NCBI GenBank assembly: GCA_036925085.1
Contig: JAUPFP010000002.1
Coordinates: 11,058,607 to 11,122,606 of the forward strand
Direction: 5' to 3'
Length of the DNA: 64,000 nucleotides
Source: Brachycybe producta
Lineage: Eukaryota; Arthropoda; Diplopoda; Playtdesmida; Andrognathidae
Under the pieces are notes generated by a model. It did not search any database, was not told where the DNA came from, and saw only the letters and a list, made by a program, of their open reading frames with translations. The position numbers and the translations under genes are program-made. Below, piece after piece: positions 23,090-33,625 of this stretch (the stretch's first letter is position 1; each line of letters begins with the position of its first letter).

Positions 23090-23650
23090 AAATTTTATGA
23101 GCAACAAGAAGAGCAAAAAAAAAAAAGAATAGTGTAATTGGCTTTTATCTTTTAAATTAAACGTTTTATTTGCAGTTATTTAATATTGCATTAACTTCTT
23201 TTTGTAGGCTACTTGATGAAAAACTTAATATTTGCGTATTTACAACAAATCATCATGTAATTAATTACTCCTATGTGATTGCTTTAGTCTTCTTTCTAGT
23301 TTCTAACAAAGTTTGAATTTCTTCAGAAAAAAAAAACCACTTCTGATGACCAATATGACCATTTAGAATTAATTCGGAGACACTTAGAATTTTTTCATTA
23401 AATTAAAATTGTGTTAGGAACATGAAAAGTAAAAAGAATCATGTAATCATGGCTTTATCTTTCAAATTAAACATTTTAACTTGCAGTTGTTTAATATTGC
23501 ATTAATACAAGTTTCAAAATTGATGAAAAACTTAGATATTTGCGTATTTAAAACATTAGTTCAATAAGATATCTTCGTGCAATTATTTTTAAGGGCAATT
23601 ACTTTAACTCTTCTAGTTTCTAAACAAACTTTAAATTTATTCAAAAAAAT
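23090..23650 (+). repeat. Two diverged FB-A-related units in tandem
   Basis: 23098-23332 and 23414-23650 share CTTTTATCTTTTAAATTAAA or its variant, TTTAATATTGCATTAA, GATGAAAAACTTA, ATATTTGCGTATTTA and finally TCTAGTTTCTAA. The right-arm ending is FB-A-like. The centre is a separate subfamily. They look like a local duplication. Confidence 0.6.
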
Positions 23651-23733
23651 ATTTCTGATGAACTGAATCATTTCTGAAAGAGTTAGTGATGAATCTGATA
23701 GTTTGTCCGAGCTTAATTTGTAAGAATTATCAG

Positions 23734-24035
23734 GGCTCGAATTTGTATGCAAAATATCAAGCGAATGTTTCTCAATCTTTGGCCTACGAGCCAATTGTGA
23801 AGTAACAATTCCAACAATTGTGGTTTATTTCAATCACAAACACTGGTTAGAGGCTAGAACTCTAGTTGACAACAGTTAGTAACCAGCCTTTTAGCTTATT
23901 TATAACCAGCCTTTTTTGATTTAAAAAACCCATAATTGCAGTTGCTCTAATGATAATGGTGATTACTTCACAATTGGCACTTGTGCCACAAATTGAGAAA
24001 AATGTGCTTGAAATTATTACATAAAAATTCGAGCC
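23734..24035 (+). mobile_element. FB-D foldback MITE, copy 1
   Basis: Left end GGCTCGAATTTGTATGC, then CAAGCGAATGTTTCTCAATC and CCAATTGTGAAGTAA. The right end is the inverse (TTACTTCACAATTGGCACTT ... AAAAATTCGAGCC). The arms of about 75 bases pair well. Related copies lie at 24571 and 38705. No coding sequence is present. Confidence 0.8.
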
Positions 24036-24570
24036 TTAATAATTACAGTATATTATAATTATGTGCTAAAATTTAATTTCGATGAAGGCATAGCTGGGTA
24101 TTTTTTTTGTCAAAAAAAAAAGAGAAATAACGTTTGTTTGGCAATTAATCTTTTCTGAACAACACAACCATCTTTTAAGCATTTTTGATTTCTCAAAATG
24201 ATCATTTCAAGTGTGGAAAGAATCTTAAGTGTTTTCTTTTGAGTAGGTTTTATTTCTTGTTAAGCATCTTGTAACACAGACTTACAAACATTTCATTTTA
24301 AGTGGTTATTATATCTGGTTGATGTGTTCATCTAGTATATGGAGACACATTTTGGTAATTGGTTGTTGTTGTTTTTTCTAAGTGCGCACCAAGCTTAAGA
24401 TAGGGCCAAATGTTCATTCTGACAAAACAAATGGATTTATTTTAGGTTATTTTAACTGCATGTATATCCAATACATTATTGGTCGTGGTGGCGGCACTCA
24501 GTTTTTAAATGTTGCTCTACTTGTTGTTCACACTTACTTTAGTTATTTTTTGGTTGCTAATTAATTATTT
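24036..24570. other. Spacer between two FB-D copies
   Basis: About 535 bp of AT-rich DNA without recognised features separates two FB-D elements in the same orientation. Confidence 0.4.
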
Positions 24571-24802
24571 GGGTTCGAATTTTTATGTAATGTCAAGCAA
24601 ATGTTTCTCAATCTGTGGGCCAATTGGAAAGCAACAATTTCGTTTAGATTTAACCATCAATTATGATTTTTTTTCAATCATAAACACTGGTTAGAGGTTA
24701 GAACTCTAGAAAAGCATAATTGTAGTTGCTCTAATGATGATGATTGCTTCACAGTTGGCACTTGAGCCGTGTTTGCTTGATATTTCATAAAAATCCGAAT
24801 CC
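24571..24802 (+). mobile_element. FB-D foldback MITE, copy 2 (shorter)
   Basis: GGGTTCGAATTTTTATGTAA and AGCAAATGTTTCTCAATCTG at the left; TTGCTTCACAGTTGGCACTT and AAATCCGAATCC at the right. It shares CACTGGTTAGAGG with copy 1 but lacks part of the centre. Confidence 0.75.
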
Positions 24803-24890
24803 AAAAAAGGATATTTCTTTACATTAGCTGTATTCATTTAAGTGAGAATTTCCGTTATCGAATATTATTTTTTGTGACATTTTGTGACAC

Positions 24891-25299
24891 AGTGTCGTGA
24901 GTACCTAACACCCCCTAATTGAAAAGGTAAACCTGGCACTTCAACTTTATCTTGAATTCTCTGAGAAGGGTTTCAATATAAAAGAATAAAACCCAAGTTC
25001 AAACTAACATTGGGTCTATGGTCTCAATAGAAAAACGATGCTAGCGCCCTTTGTGGAGATTTTTCAAAGTAATTTTGTGATGTAGCCTCTTAAACAAGAA
25101 TTACCTTTTGTTGGAACCCTGGTCATGGAGGTTTCTAGTTAAAAGTTCACCGGTTAAGTTTTTGTCTTAAATCTATTGACTACATCTCCTTTTTCTTTTG
25201 GTTCTAAAACAGTGCAACCAACAACAACAACAATAACAACAACAAAAAATGCATTTTCTTTTACCGTGTTTTGAGATTTTTTTTTTCGAACACACTGTA
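24891..25299. mobile_element. Tc1/mariner-like MITE containing FB-H
   Basis: The left end CAGTGTCGTGAGTACC and the right end TCGAACACACTG followed by TA agree with ends at 54208 and 63346. Inside, 24932-25165 is an FB-H segment (GGCACTTCAACTT, TCTGAGAAGGGTTTC, GGAGGTTTCTAGTT). The left flank reads GACA rather than a clean TA. No transposase frame is present. Confidence 0.5.
25209..25247. repeat. (CAA)n tract
   Basis: CAACAACAACAACAATAAC-type trinucleotide repeat inside the right part of the mariner-like element. Confidence 0.8.
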
Positions 25300-25465
25300 G
25301 CTCATAATATTCACATAGAGTCATCCATCATGTTTGCCAATATTTCACTTTTTATTACTATTTTTTGCATGAATGAATGCATAAATGTTTGGGTTTGAAA
25401 ACATGGGATGTGTGTGTATATATGTATAGTGATTGTGTTTATGCAAAGTGAGTGTGGTTTGTGTT

Positions 25466-25543
<78 letters not shown>
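25466..25543. repeat. Compound (CA)n(TA)n microsatellite
   Basis: About 14 CA units run directly into about 25 TA units. Both halves alternate purine and pyrimidine. Confidence 0.95.
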
Positions 25544-25547
<4 letters not shown>

Positions 25548-25952
25548 ATTATCACGAGATGCATTATCATATTTTGTGAGTTGTTGATAAATTAGAAAAA
25601 TTTCTTCAGCTATGTTCACAATTAAGTATTTTTGAAAGGGGAGAGGGGGGGGGGGTTAACCTCTTTATATGGCACATTTTCTTTATTTAAGTAAGTAAAC
25701 ATTTACTCAAAAAAAGAGGCTTTTTCATAACTTGTACACACATACACGGCAGAAAAATATAATCAGTTAAATGCGTTCAGAAAAATGCATTTAATATGAT
25801 GCAGTGTGAACACATTTAGCTCTGTTTTTAAAGGCCACTGAAGCTTGTTCCAATAGGTGTCATTGAGGTTTATTGCACAGCTCTACTTATACTGGTAGAA
25901 GTGTCGATATACATGTGTATATGTCCTCCTACGCAGGCTCCACATCTAATGC

Positions 25953-26165
25953 ATATCAGTGCCTCAGAGGTAAACTGTGTTAAGTCACCAAACCTAAATT
26001 TTACAGGGGATTCATTTGATAGTTTTTCTTTTCATTGAAGGGAATAGGATTTAACATGGTAAACCACCATCTAGCGGCGGATGTGTTTCCAGCTGATAGA
26101 ACTTGGCAAGCTGTTTCACAAAAAAAAATTCAACTTAACACTGTTTACCTCTGAGGCACTGATAT
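25953..26165. mobile_element. 213-bp foldback element with 33-bp near-perfect ends
   Basis: The left end ATATCAGTGCCTCAGAGG followed by TAAACTGTGTTAAGT pairs with the right end over 33 bases with one mismatch. TA borders both sides if the element starts at TCAGTGCC. The interior has no frame of its own. A 98-codon frame (26081-26377) simply runs out of its right arm. Confidence 0.8.
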
Positions 26166-26423
26166 ATGGAATCTCACATCACAAGACAATTGAAAATAAA
26201 GGGCTATTTAGCCTGCATATTACCAATGCTTCTATTGGAATATGGAAACACGTAGTGTCTTGTAATAAGCCTCATTGTCTGTTGCATGAGTTGACCATAT
26301 TAGGATTGCTTTTTTTTTTGTTTGAAATATTCCATAATGCAATTTGCACACAATTTCACAATGCAATTCATAAATAAGTTGAATGAGTTGAAGCATACTA
26401 GCAACTCATTTTAAAATTGAATG

Positions 26424-26605
26424 TTTTAGGTGGTTTTAAAGTGTAAAACACCATTCTCACTGTGATTATTGTGTCTTTCAGGAGTAACATTAAGAGAAAT
26501 GTGAAAGTGTGTTAGAAACTAGAAAGATAGCTCAATTACTTAAGGGTATTTTCATGATGATGTATTTTAAAATAAGCTTTTTATGGCAATTAGAAAAAGG
26601 TTTAT
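26424..26605 (+). repeat. FB-A left half only
   Basis: TTTTAGGTGGTTTTAAAGTG, GATTATTGTGTCTTTCAGG, GTTAGAAACTAGAAAGATAG and CTCAATTACTTAAGGGTATT are all well preserved. The match ends near the element centre, so the right arm is deleted. Confidence 0.7.
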
Positions 26606-28205
26606 TTTTTTTTGTGTGTGCATATTTTCAATCCAGAATTCCTCCCGAATTTGGCTGTTTGTTTTTTTTTCTTCCCGAGTTTCTCAGCCCTGCTTATTAT
26701 TAATATCCTGTCAAGTGTTGCCACCTTTTGCTTTGTACGTAATCCTATAATTTAGTTGAGATAATGTGCAAGATATGTATTTATTAACACTAGGTACATA
26801 TAATATGTGTAATCTAATGAAACTAGACACCTTTTCTTTTGTGATAGTGTTAGTATATCCAGTTACTGGTCATCACCTTCATTGTTATATAAAGTATACA
26901 ATGGAAAATGTCTTATAGTAGTTGTCTTTTGTATAGAAAAAGATTCCTTCAAGTTTTTTTTTGGTGCCAACTGTAAACGATTAAAGTACCAGCATCATAT
27001 ATTGGAGCTTATTTTTTCTCTTTCTTTCTTCTTAAAGGGAATCTTGAGTGAAAATATCCGTCTGTTGGCGCCTTGTGTCCAATAATAAACCAAACTAACC
27101 ACCTTAGCCCAATAGAGACCTCATCTGTAATCTCACTGACCAGTAATTAGACCTAAAGGTGTCCAGAATAAAAAAAAAGAGTTCTTTAATAGCTTTGTCA
27201 TTGCATTCTCATTCAAGGTGGACGGAACTATAAGATCCTGTTGCTTTTTCTTAAGAAAGAAGAAACACAATTTCTCCAAACCTAACAAACCTGAAAAGGG
27301 TTGAAAAGATATATAAATACAACCAAACCCCCCTCTCCATAGCAAGAAGACAAATTCTTCTGTTGCCCTCAATTAGAAATTGAATGGTCATTGGTGCAAA
27401 GGGGAAAAAACCACATGTAACAACAGCAAAATGCCAAATATTGTACAAATAAGTTTGGATGGAGAAATGTGACTACAGTATCTGTGTTTAACAGAAGTGT
27501 CTGTAACAATCTGTGACACTGTGATATGTTTTTTTTATATATATATACATGTATATATATTTCTTACTCTGAGAGGTTAGTTTTGGTTGAGGGTGATGGA
27601 GGAGATTGGTCAAGCCTAGCAAATAGGAAGTTTTTGGTAATCATGTTTAAAGCCTAATCCGTTTATCATTAGTTTAGGGGCCACGGCTTTGCCCGGGTTT
27701 TTTTCTTTTTTTGCTTCTTCTGAACTAGAATTGCCTTATTTTCGTAAAAGTTGCTGTTTTTTTTTTCTTTTGCAACGACGACGGATGTTTGGTGTAAAAC
27801 CCATTCAACTGTTTGTTTATGTGGGTGGAATATACTGTATATACTAGTGTACAGTATATGAGGGTGCAGATTTATTGACAATTTCTTCTTTTTCCGAGTT
27901 TTCTCTTGATTGTATTCGTACCTTGAGGGTCTCAAGAAAAATCTCAAAAGTCTGAGAAAATTGATATCAGTCTTTTAATATCCGGTTGAAATTGACGAAT
28001 CACACTTTCGCTCTCTCTCTCTCTCTCAGTACAAACTTAGAAGATTTTTTGGAGGTGGAATTTCTAGAATCCTAGCAAGAGACCATTTTTAGATTTTTTT
28101 TTTGGAAGGCATTTCACTAAAATATAGGACTTAATAATAAATGCTTACTAAATTAGGACTAATAATGGGTTCAATTAATGAATATTTTAATAACAACATT
28201 GATTG
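26606..28205. other. AT-rich stretch, no gene recognised
   Basis: Includes a hairpin near 27832-27860 (ATATACTGTA pairing with TACAGTATAT) and the local G+C-rich word GGCCACGGCTTTGCCCGGG at about 27677. The short frames match no domain I know. Confidence 0.4.
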
Positions 28206-28209
28206 ATTG

Positions 28210-28270
28210 AGACTTTAGAACATTATCCTAACATAACAAATTGTTATGTTAGGATAATATTCTAAAGTCT
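28210..28270. repeat. 61-bp near-perfect palindrome
   Basis: Two 30-base arms (AGACTTTAGAACATTATCC ... and its inverse) are separated by one base and differ from perfect pairing at one position. No other copy was seen in the window. Confidence 0.9.
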
Positions 28271-29415
28271 TGGAATTGTTTGCGAGAAAAAATTCCCCGT
28301 GTCTTTTGTATTCCAACCAAAATGGAAAATATAAATGCAATGTTGCACAACATTTTGTAATGTGGACGTGTTGCGAGATAAGGAACTCACCACACCAGAA
28401 CTCAAACACACACCTTGTTTAAGGAATTAAATGAAGGTTGTTTTGTAATACTCAAATATCAAGTATGAATGATGTCATTTGGAAGTTTGATTATGGGGGA
28501 ACTCCTTAAAGTATGTATACTGTCTAGATGCAAAATCTCGCAACTGTACCTGGACAGTCGTAGACATTGTCGCACGGTTTTCTATCCAAGTGTTTCCTAT
28601 AAGTTTAATAATAAAGATATCTATGAGAACTTGACTTTTATAACACCTTGTATATTAGAAAAGGCCAAACAAAACACACAGATGAAAGTCCTTATTTCAT
28701 TGTCTTTATTTTTTCTTCTTCTTCTTCTATTTCACTATTGTTAACTAATTAGAGAACTGAGGAAAAATGCAATCATGGGTTGAAGAAGAAGACATGCAAT
28801 TTTTACGTGAAAAAGAAATATGCTTCTATTAATTATAAGGAATGGGGTCTGTATGTAATATTAAAGAATATTAAATTGGGCAAGTGTAAAAGACCTTCTG
28901 GTGTGAGTCAGAGATACACTTGTCCATTGTTGGTTTATACATAAGAAATGGGGGAATACAGAATAGCAATAATTATTTATAAACATCGATTTTGTAGACA
29001 GTTATTTTACTTTAGGGAGAAAAAAAGTACTTTTTTTTCATATATTTGATTTACGTTTTAGTATTGTACAAATTGTAAGTTTGAATTGAAAGTTCTATCT
29101 CTTATTGTTTAGGTGTGAAGTTGTGCGTGAATATTTTAAGTGTCCAGAGCCACTGTCGTGGAACAATTCAATGGAACCCAGTTCCCCCACCCCCTCCTTT
29201 TTATAAGATGAGAGATTTTATTTTATTTCGAGTATTCCATTTAGTTAAAAGGTGATTTTTTTCTTCTTCCGCATTTCTATCTGATGTCTACATGTCTGGA
29301 AAGCTTTTTTTTTCCGTCTTATTCTTCATCTTGTGAAAATAGGAAGTGGCATAAAGAAAAGAAAAACTTGTCTGTTGTTAATAATTAATCAGTAGTCTAA
29401 ACCTAATTATCTAAC
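28271..29415. other. AT-rich stretch, no gene recognised
   Basis: A 91-codon plus-strand frame at 28469-28744 has mixed composition (LGSLIMGELLKVCILSRC-like) but no recognisable motif, start context or splice evidence. Confidence 0.35.
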
Positions 29416-29418
29416 TGC

Positions 29419-29482
29419 TATTCACTTTTTTTTAGTGTATGTGATGCTTTTTCTTGCATCATGAAGAAAAAAAAAGTGAATA
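29419..29482. repeat. Hairpin, 15-bp basal stem plus 6-bp apical stem
   Basis: TATTCACTTTTTTTT (29419-29433) pairs with AAAAAAAAGTGAATA (29468-29482). TGATGC (29442-29447) pairs with GCATCA (29456-29461) around an 8-base loop. The overall size resembles a small-RNA precursor, but the basal stem is largely A:T homopolymer. Confidence 0.5.
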
Positions 29483-29750
29483 ACATTTTTTTGGGGGGTT
29501 CTTTTCCTGTTGCATTTTCAATGAAGTGAAACGAAATTGAACATACAGTGCCACAAATGATACTACAGTCTTAACTAGATATACTAATACCAAGATATGC
29601 CTATACTGAAAATTACAGCGCCATCTTCTTGGCATTACAGTTTACAATAGAGAGGTGCATGCCCGTGCAAAACTAGTAATAAGAACAGGCCAGATGGGAA
29701 ATGTAGGACCCTATTTCAAACTGCTTTTGTAATTAGTGCTAAAACATGCA

Positions 29751-29788
29751 AAAAACTTCTGAAAAATAACATCATTTCAGAAGTTTTT
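29751..29788. repeat. Perfect 14-bp hairpin
   Basis: AAAAACTTCTGAAA and TTTCAGAAGTTTTT around a 10-base loop. It sits among GGCCAGATGGGAAA- and GGCCCATACCAACTGG-like words that suggest a decayed element. Confidence 0.7.
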
Positions 29789-29914
29789 GTTGAGCTCTAG
29801 GAGTAGGCCCCCTAAAAATCGTAGGCCCATACCAACTGGCCCACCTGCCCCCTCTATTGTGGCCAGTAGAGGTGTGCTCTACATCATAATGTAAAACCTA
29901 TGGCAGTAGTATGA

Positions 29915-30376
29915 TTTATGAACAGCTGATTGTATAATTCTAAGGAACTAGAAAGTGCGTTATAAACTAGAAGGTTGATATTAGTGATATTTATCAAAAT
30001 CAACATTTTATAGACAAAAATTAAGAATTATCATCTACTTAATGTTAAGTTATTCTAAAACTCACATTTGAATTCAATGTTACTGATTGTCATTTGTTAC
30101 ATAAATTTATTCTGATCTTTGTTTTATTTTTAAATCATTTTTGATGTCATTTTAAACAAATACCTCTGTAAGCAGTGAACAGCCACCTTTAGGTTTAATG
30201 ATGATTATTTTTTTAGAATATAAAATGCTTATTTTTGAAAGATATCAACATGAAAATATCTATAAATGGCATAGCTACCCTTCTAGTTTCTAAAACACTT
30301 TAAAGTTTCACTTTATTTTGCATTTGAAATATATAATAATGAAGAGTTCAAGAGGCGTTTACACTGTGAAGTCACC
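29915..30376 (+). mobile_element. FB-A foldback MITE with expanded centre
   Basis: Left arm AGAAAGTGCGTTATAAACTA; right arm GAAAGATATCAACATGAAAA and CTACCCTTCTAGTTTCTAAA; right end GAGGCGTTTACACTGTGAAG and TCACC. The centre has about 120 extra bases, perhaps a secondary insertion. Confidence 0.65.
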
Positions 30377-30380
30377 TTAA

Positions 30381-30450
30381 GCTGGTTTTAAAATGTAAAT
30401 GTCTCTGGAACTTTGGTTATATCTCTCTGGGATGTTACTTTAAACTCACT
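30381..30450 (+). repeat. FB-A left terminus sharing TTAA with the previous copy
   Basis: GCTGGTTTTAAAATGTAAAT follows the single TTAA at 30377-30380 that also ends the preceding element. Only about 70 bases of this second copy remain. Confidence 0.6.
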
Positions 30451-31020
30451 GTTATTGGATATGTTATTTTAACTGAAAATTTCATCATATTATACTGTAG
30501 TAGTGTATTTTTTTTAATATATTTTATTTTAAAATGGATATTTGATGTTACGTGATGCAGATAGATACAACAACAACAAAAAAACATTTCTATTTCCATT
30601 TCAATTTTTTGTTGCTTGTGCAAAACTATGGATGACCCTAGGATGTGCATCTTTCCAGGCTTCTCTTTTTTTTATCAATCACAAGATTAGTATAGTTCTT
30701 ATCAGAACAGAGTTCATTCTTTTGTTATTTTTTTCTCCAATGGGTCTCTCAATATAAAGCTTCTTATAAGTTATAAAGGACTCGACTATACAACAGTACT
30801 AGACTTTTTTTTTCAACTTGTCCATCAGGATTTTATTTTTTTAGGGGGTGGATGAGGATAAATTCCATATACAGTGCATGTTTTCATATAATGAAATTGT
30901 GTGTATGTTGGATTTTAGAATTATTCTTTCTGAAATTTTGATTTTATTTCATGTAAAGCCTTTTTTTTTTTTTGAAAATGTTGGTTCTGACAATGTAGTT
31001 ATGATTCTTTGCTATTTTTC
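30451..31020. other. AT-rich stretch, nothing recognised
   Basis: Overlapping short frames in both strands only. Confidence 0.4.
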
Positions 31021-31024
31021 TTTG

Positions 31025-31163
31025 GTTGGCACTTGAACTTGTACCCTCTCTGATCAGAGGTTCCAATATAGAAAAACTATTTTAATTGAGTACTTCTTGT
31101 TGAGCAATGTTTTTCCGCGTTAGAACCTTTGCTCAAGAGGTTTCCAGTTGGAGTTCAAGCAGG
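31025..31163. repeat. FB-H segment
   Basis: TTGGCACTTGAACTTGTACC, TCTCTGATCAGAGGTTCC, AATATAGAAAAACTATTTT and CAAGAGGTTTCCAGTTGG match the order seen at 24932-25165, 61996-62140 and 63390-63510. The terminal words GGCACTTGAACTT and GGAGTTCAAGC are inverted. Confidence 0.55.
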
Positions 31164-31167
31164 GCTT

Positions 31168-31386
31168 TAACTATAGGCACCTTGCACAATGTACATACAG
31201 TACCTGCCAGCATCATCCTAGTAACAACAAATATAATTTTAAGTATGGAATGCTACCATTGTTGTCTTGGAGGCCAAATACAACTCCTCCTCCTCTTCGA
31301 TCACTTATCTATCCCTATTTTCAGTTGATTTTAATGTTACTAGATGACTCCTGGCAGGTACAGTATGTGCACGGTGCCTATAGTTA
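31168..31386. mobile_element. 219-bp foldback element, TAACTATAGGCACC ends
   Basis: The left TAACTATAGGCACCTTGCAC and the following TACAGTACCTGCCAG pair with CTGGCAGGTACAGTATGTGC and ACGGTGCCTATAGTTA at the right, about 50 bases per arm. Frames of 73 and 99 codons cross the element in two phases and are not convincing genes. Confidence 0.75.
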
Positions 31387-31494
31387 CGACCTTCGCTCTG
31401 AAACCTCAGTACATCTGCAATCACCTCGAGAGTCATGCGCGGCATAAGGGATAATCTCATTTAGACAAAGTTTCGACATTATTGTGAAATTGAA

Positions 31495-31625
31495 TTCATA
31501 ATAAAGCGCAGATTATGACGTCACAGCATGCAATACATTGTGATCCACGGCTTTGGTTTCTATGTTATTTTGACGTCACTATTCCGTATTATTGTTTGCG
31601 CCGCACTTAATCGTATAATCGTAAC
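31495..31625. repeat. Dispersed repeat with paired TGACGTCA, copy 2
   Basis: ATTATGACGTCACAGCATGC and TTTTGACGTCACTATTCC lie about 65 bases apart and face each other. The second half matches 6195-6240. Confidence 0.45.
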
Positions 31626-32559
31626 CAGACCTTTAACAAAGAACTATCTGCAGAAAGAGAATTCCATATATTGTTGGTTAAGAAGTGATACCATGTAACT
31701 GACATTTTTGGTGCTTTTGAGGTTTTAGCAAAAAAAAAAAAATCAGAAAAAAAATTGTATGGTTCGGAAAATGTCGCGAAATAAATAAAAATTTATTTTA
31801 AAAGATATTGACTGATAGAGACATCTGGTAGACCGATGTTCAAATCCATTTAATGTGATTTTGCGAATATTTAGAGAAAAAAAAATTGTTTGTGATGTCA
31901 TGTTCGTGTTATGGCTCAAAAAACGCACAAATCTTATTAGCAAAAATATGTGTAACATAACCTTAAATTTGTATTATTACGTAAAAATTTTGTGCCTCTT
32001 GTAAAATTTATATTTTGTTAGTTACGCGTGGTATCACTTCTTAAACGGCCTATATATTGTCTAAATACATTTGGACCAGGGCAGAACCTATTGTTATCAA
32101 GGGCTTGAGTTCATATGCAATGGTTTTTTTTTTCTTCCTTGAATGTGAAGCATATGGTGTCCATGTAATTCACAACTACAGCGAGGAGGAACTCAATTTT
32201 CGAATCTTTGGGACACAATTTTCCAGATACTACTAGGGAAAGGGGGGGAAAATAGATCTTCTTCTTCTTCTTCTTCCAGTATAACGTGATTTCTTTTCTA
32301 TCTTTTTTTTTTCTTCTTCACATGTAATAAATGTGAGTGACATGTATTGTAACACCATCATTGCTTTCTCTCTTTTTTTTCTTCTTCTGTATTTGAACTT
32401 TTTTTTTTCTTCATTTCTATCTAAACTATTTTCAACGTGAGAAATTCCCTCGTCTTTTTGATGGACATGTTTTTGAAATGATGTTGAAGAAGAAGGTGTT
32501 TGTATTGGGAGTGTCTTTTTTGTGTCCAGAGACAGAAAGATGCCACTAGAGATTTTTTG

Positions 32560-32595
<36 letters not shown>

Positions 32596-33254
32596 ATATA
32601 TATAGGAGTATATTTTGTATTTTAAGCGTTAGAGGCTAAAAAAAGTAGTTTTTTTTAGGATTATATATGAACAGGAATGAAGACTACTCTTTTTTTCTTT
32701 TTGAAGTTCTCTTGTGACTGAAATCTAATTTCTCATAATCTTATTGCCGTCCACATGCATTATTTATGCTACTTTTTTTTTCTAGTATTTTTTCTGTATT
32801 CTATTTTTTTCTGGTGGGGGGGGGGGGAGGATTAAAAAAGCATCGTTTTGAGGCTGCATTTTTTTTTTATATATATATATATATATATAAAAAGGGATCA
32901 GCTATGTTAAAATTTTTTTTCAAGTAGTGGTTCTCAAACAGTAGCTCAGTTGGAATCGTATCTCGAATTATGAAACCTATGAGATACCATAGACATTTAA
33001 GTAAATGTTTGAGGCTTTTATTTGATCTAATTTTAGTACCTAGAACATCTTTTTTATTTATTTTATAATTTTAAAATGTGCATTTTATTATTTTATGTTT
33101 TTTAAATTATGGTGGCTGAATAGATATTTATTTTGCTTTTGTCTCTTCTGCTGGCGCCACCGCAGGTGACTAATGCTATGCTCCTTATACGTTTTTTGTA
33201 AAATTTGGACGCTAAAACGTCAAGCAAACGGTTTTTTTTTTCTATAAAAAAACA
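31626..33254. other. AT-rich stretch with microsatellites and one hAT-like end
   Basis: (CT)n 32563-32593, a 12-G run at 32815-32826 and (AT)n 32869-32890. TAGTGGTTCTCAAAC at 32925-32939 is identical but for the first base to the common hAT terminus CAGTGGTTCTCAAAC. No partner end was found. Confidence 0.5.
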
Positions 33255-33259
33255 TTACG

Positions 33260-33625
33260 AAAATTTGTTTAATTGTTTTCAAGACTAGAATGGTAAATAT
33301 TATGTTAAAAGTTTTCATGGCCAATATCTTATAAAATTTAACATTTTGTCGTTCAGTTTGAAAATGACCCGTTTTTAGGTTTTTTCATTGAGATTTCGTG
33401 AAAAACTAACTATTTTCGTCTTTTTTTTTTAAATTGTCATAAAAAGTTTATTTTGAAAGATATCATCATGAAAAAAAACTTAACATTATCAATAACTATG
33501 TTATCAGCATTTTCAAACTGCGATATGTTTAAAAAAAATACTAAACTTTTTCTTTATTTTGCTTCTTGAAAGAAAGAATAACCAGATTTTTAGTGACGTT
33601 TTCAATTTGGAAGTGAATATTAAAT
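33260..33625 (+). mobile_element. FB-A foldback MITE, diverged
   Basis: Left arm AAGACTAGAATGGTAAAT; centre CATAAAAAGTTTATTTTGAA; right arm has lost TTCTAGTTTC but keeps TTGCTTCTTGAAAGAAAGAA and TAACCAGATTTTTAGTGACG. The termini are decayed. Confidence 0.55.

Noticed and set aside
24571..24590. GGTTCGAAT resembling a tRNA B box
   Set aside because: It is the terminus of FB-D; no A box, acceptor stem or anticodon arm fits upstream.
27670..27700. GGCCACGGCTTTGCCCGGG as a possible retroelement or Helitron end
   Set aside because: No partner terminus, tail or reverse-transcriptase frame could be found nearby.
31148..31447. 99-codon plus-strand frame with mixed composition
   Set aside because: It spans both arms of the 31168-31386 foldback and overlaps another frame in a different phase, as palindromic DNA often produces.
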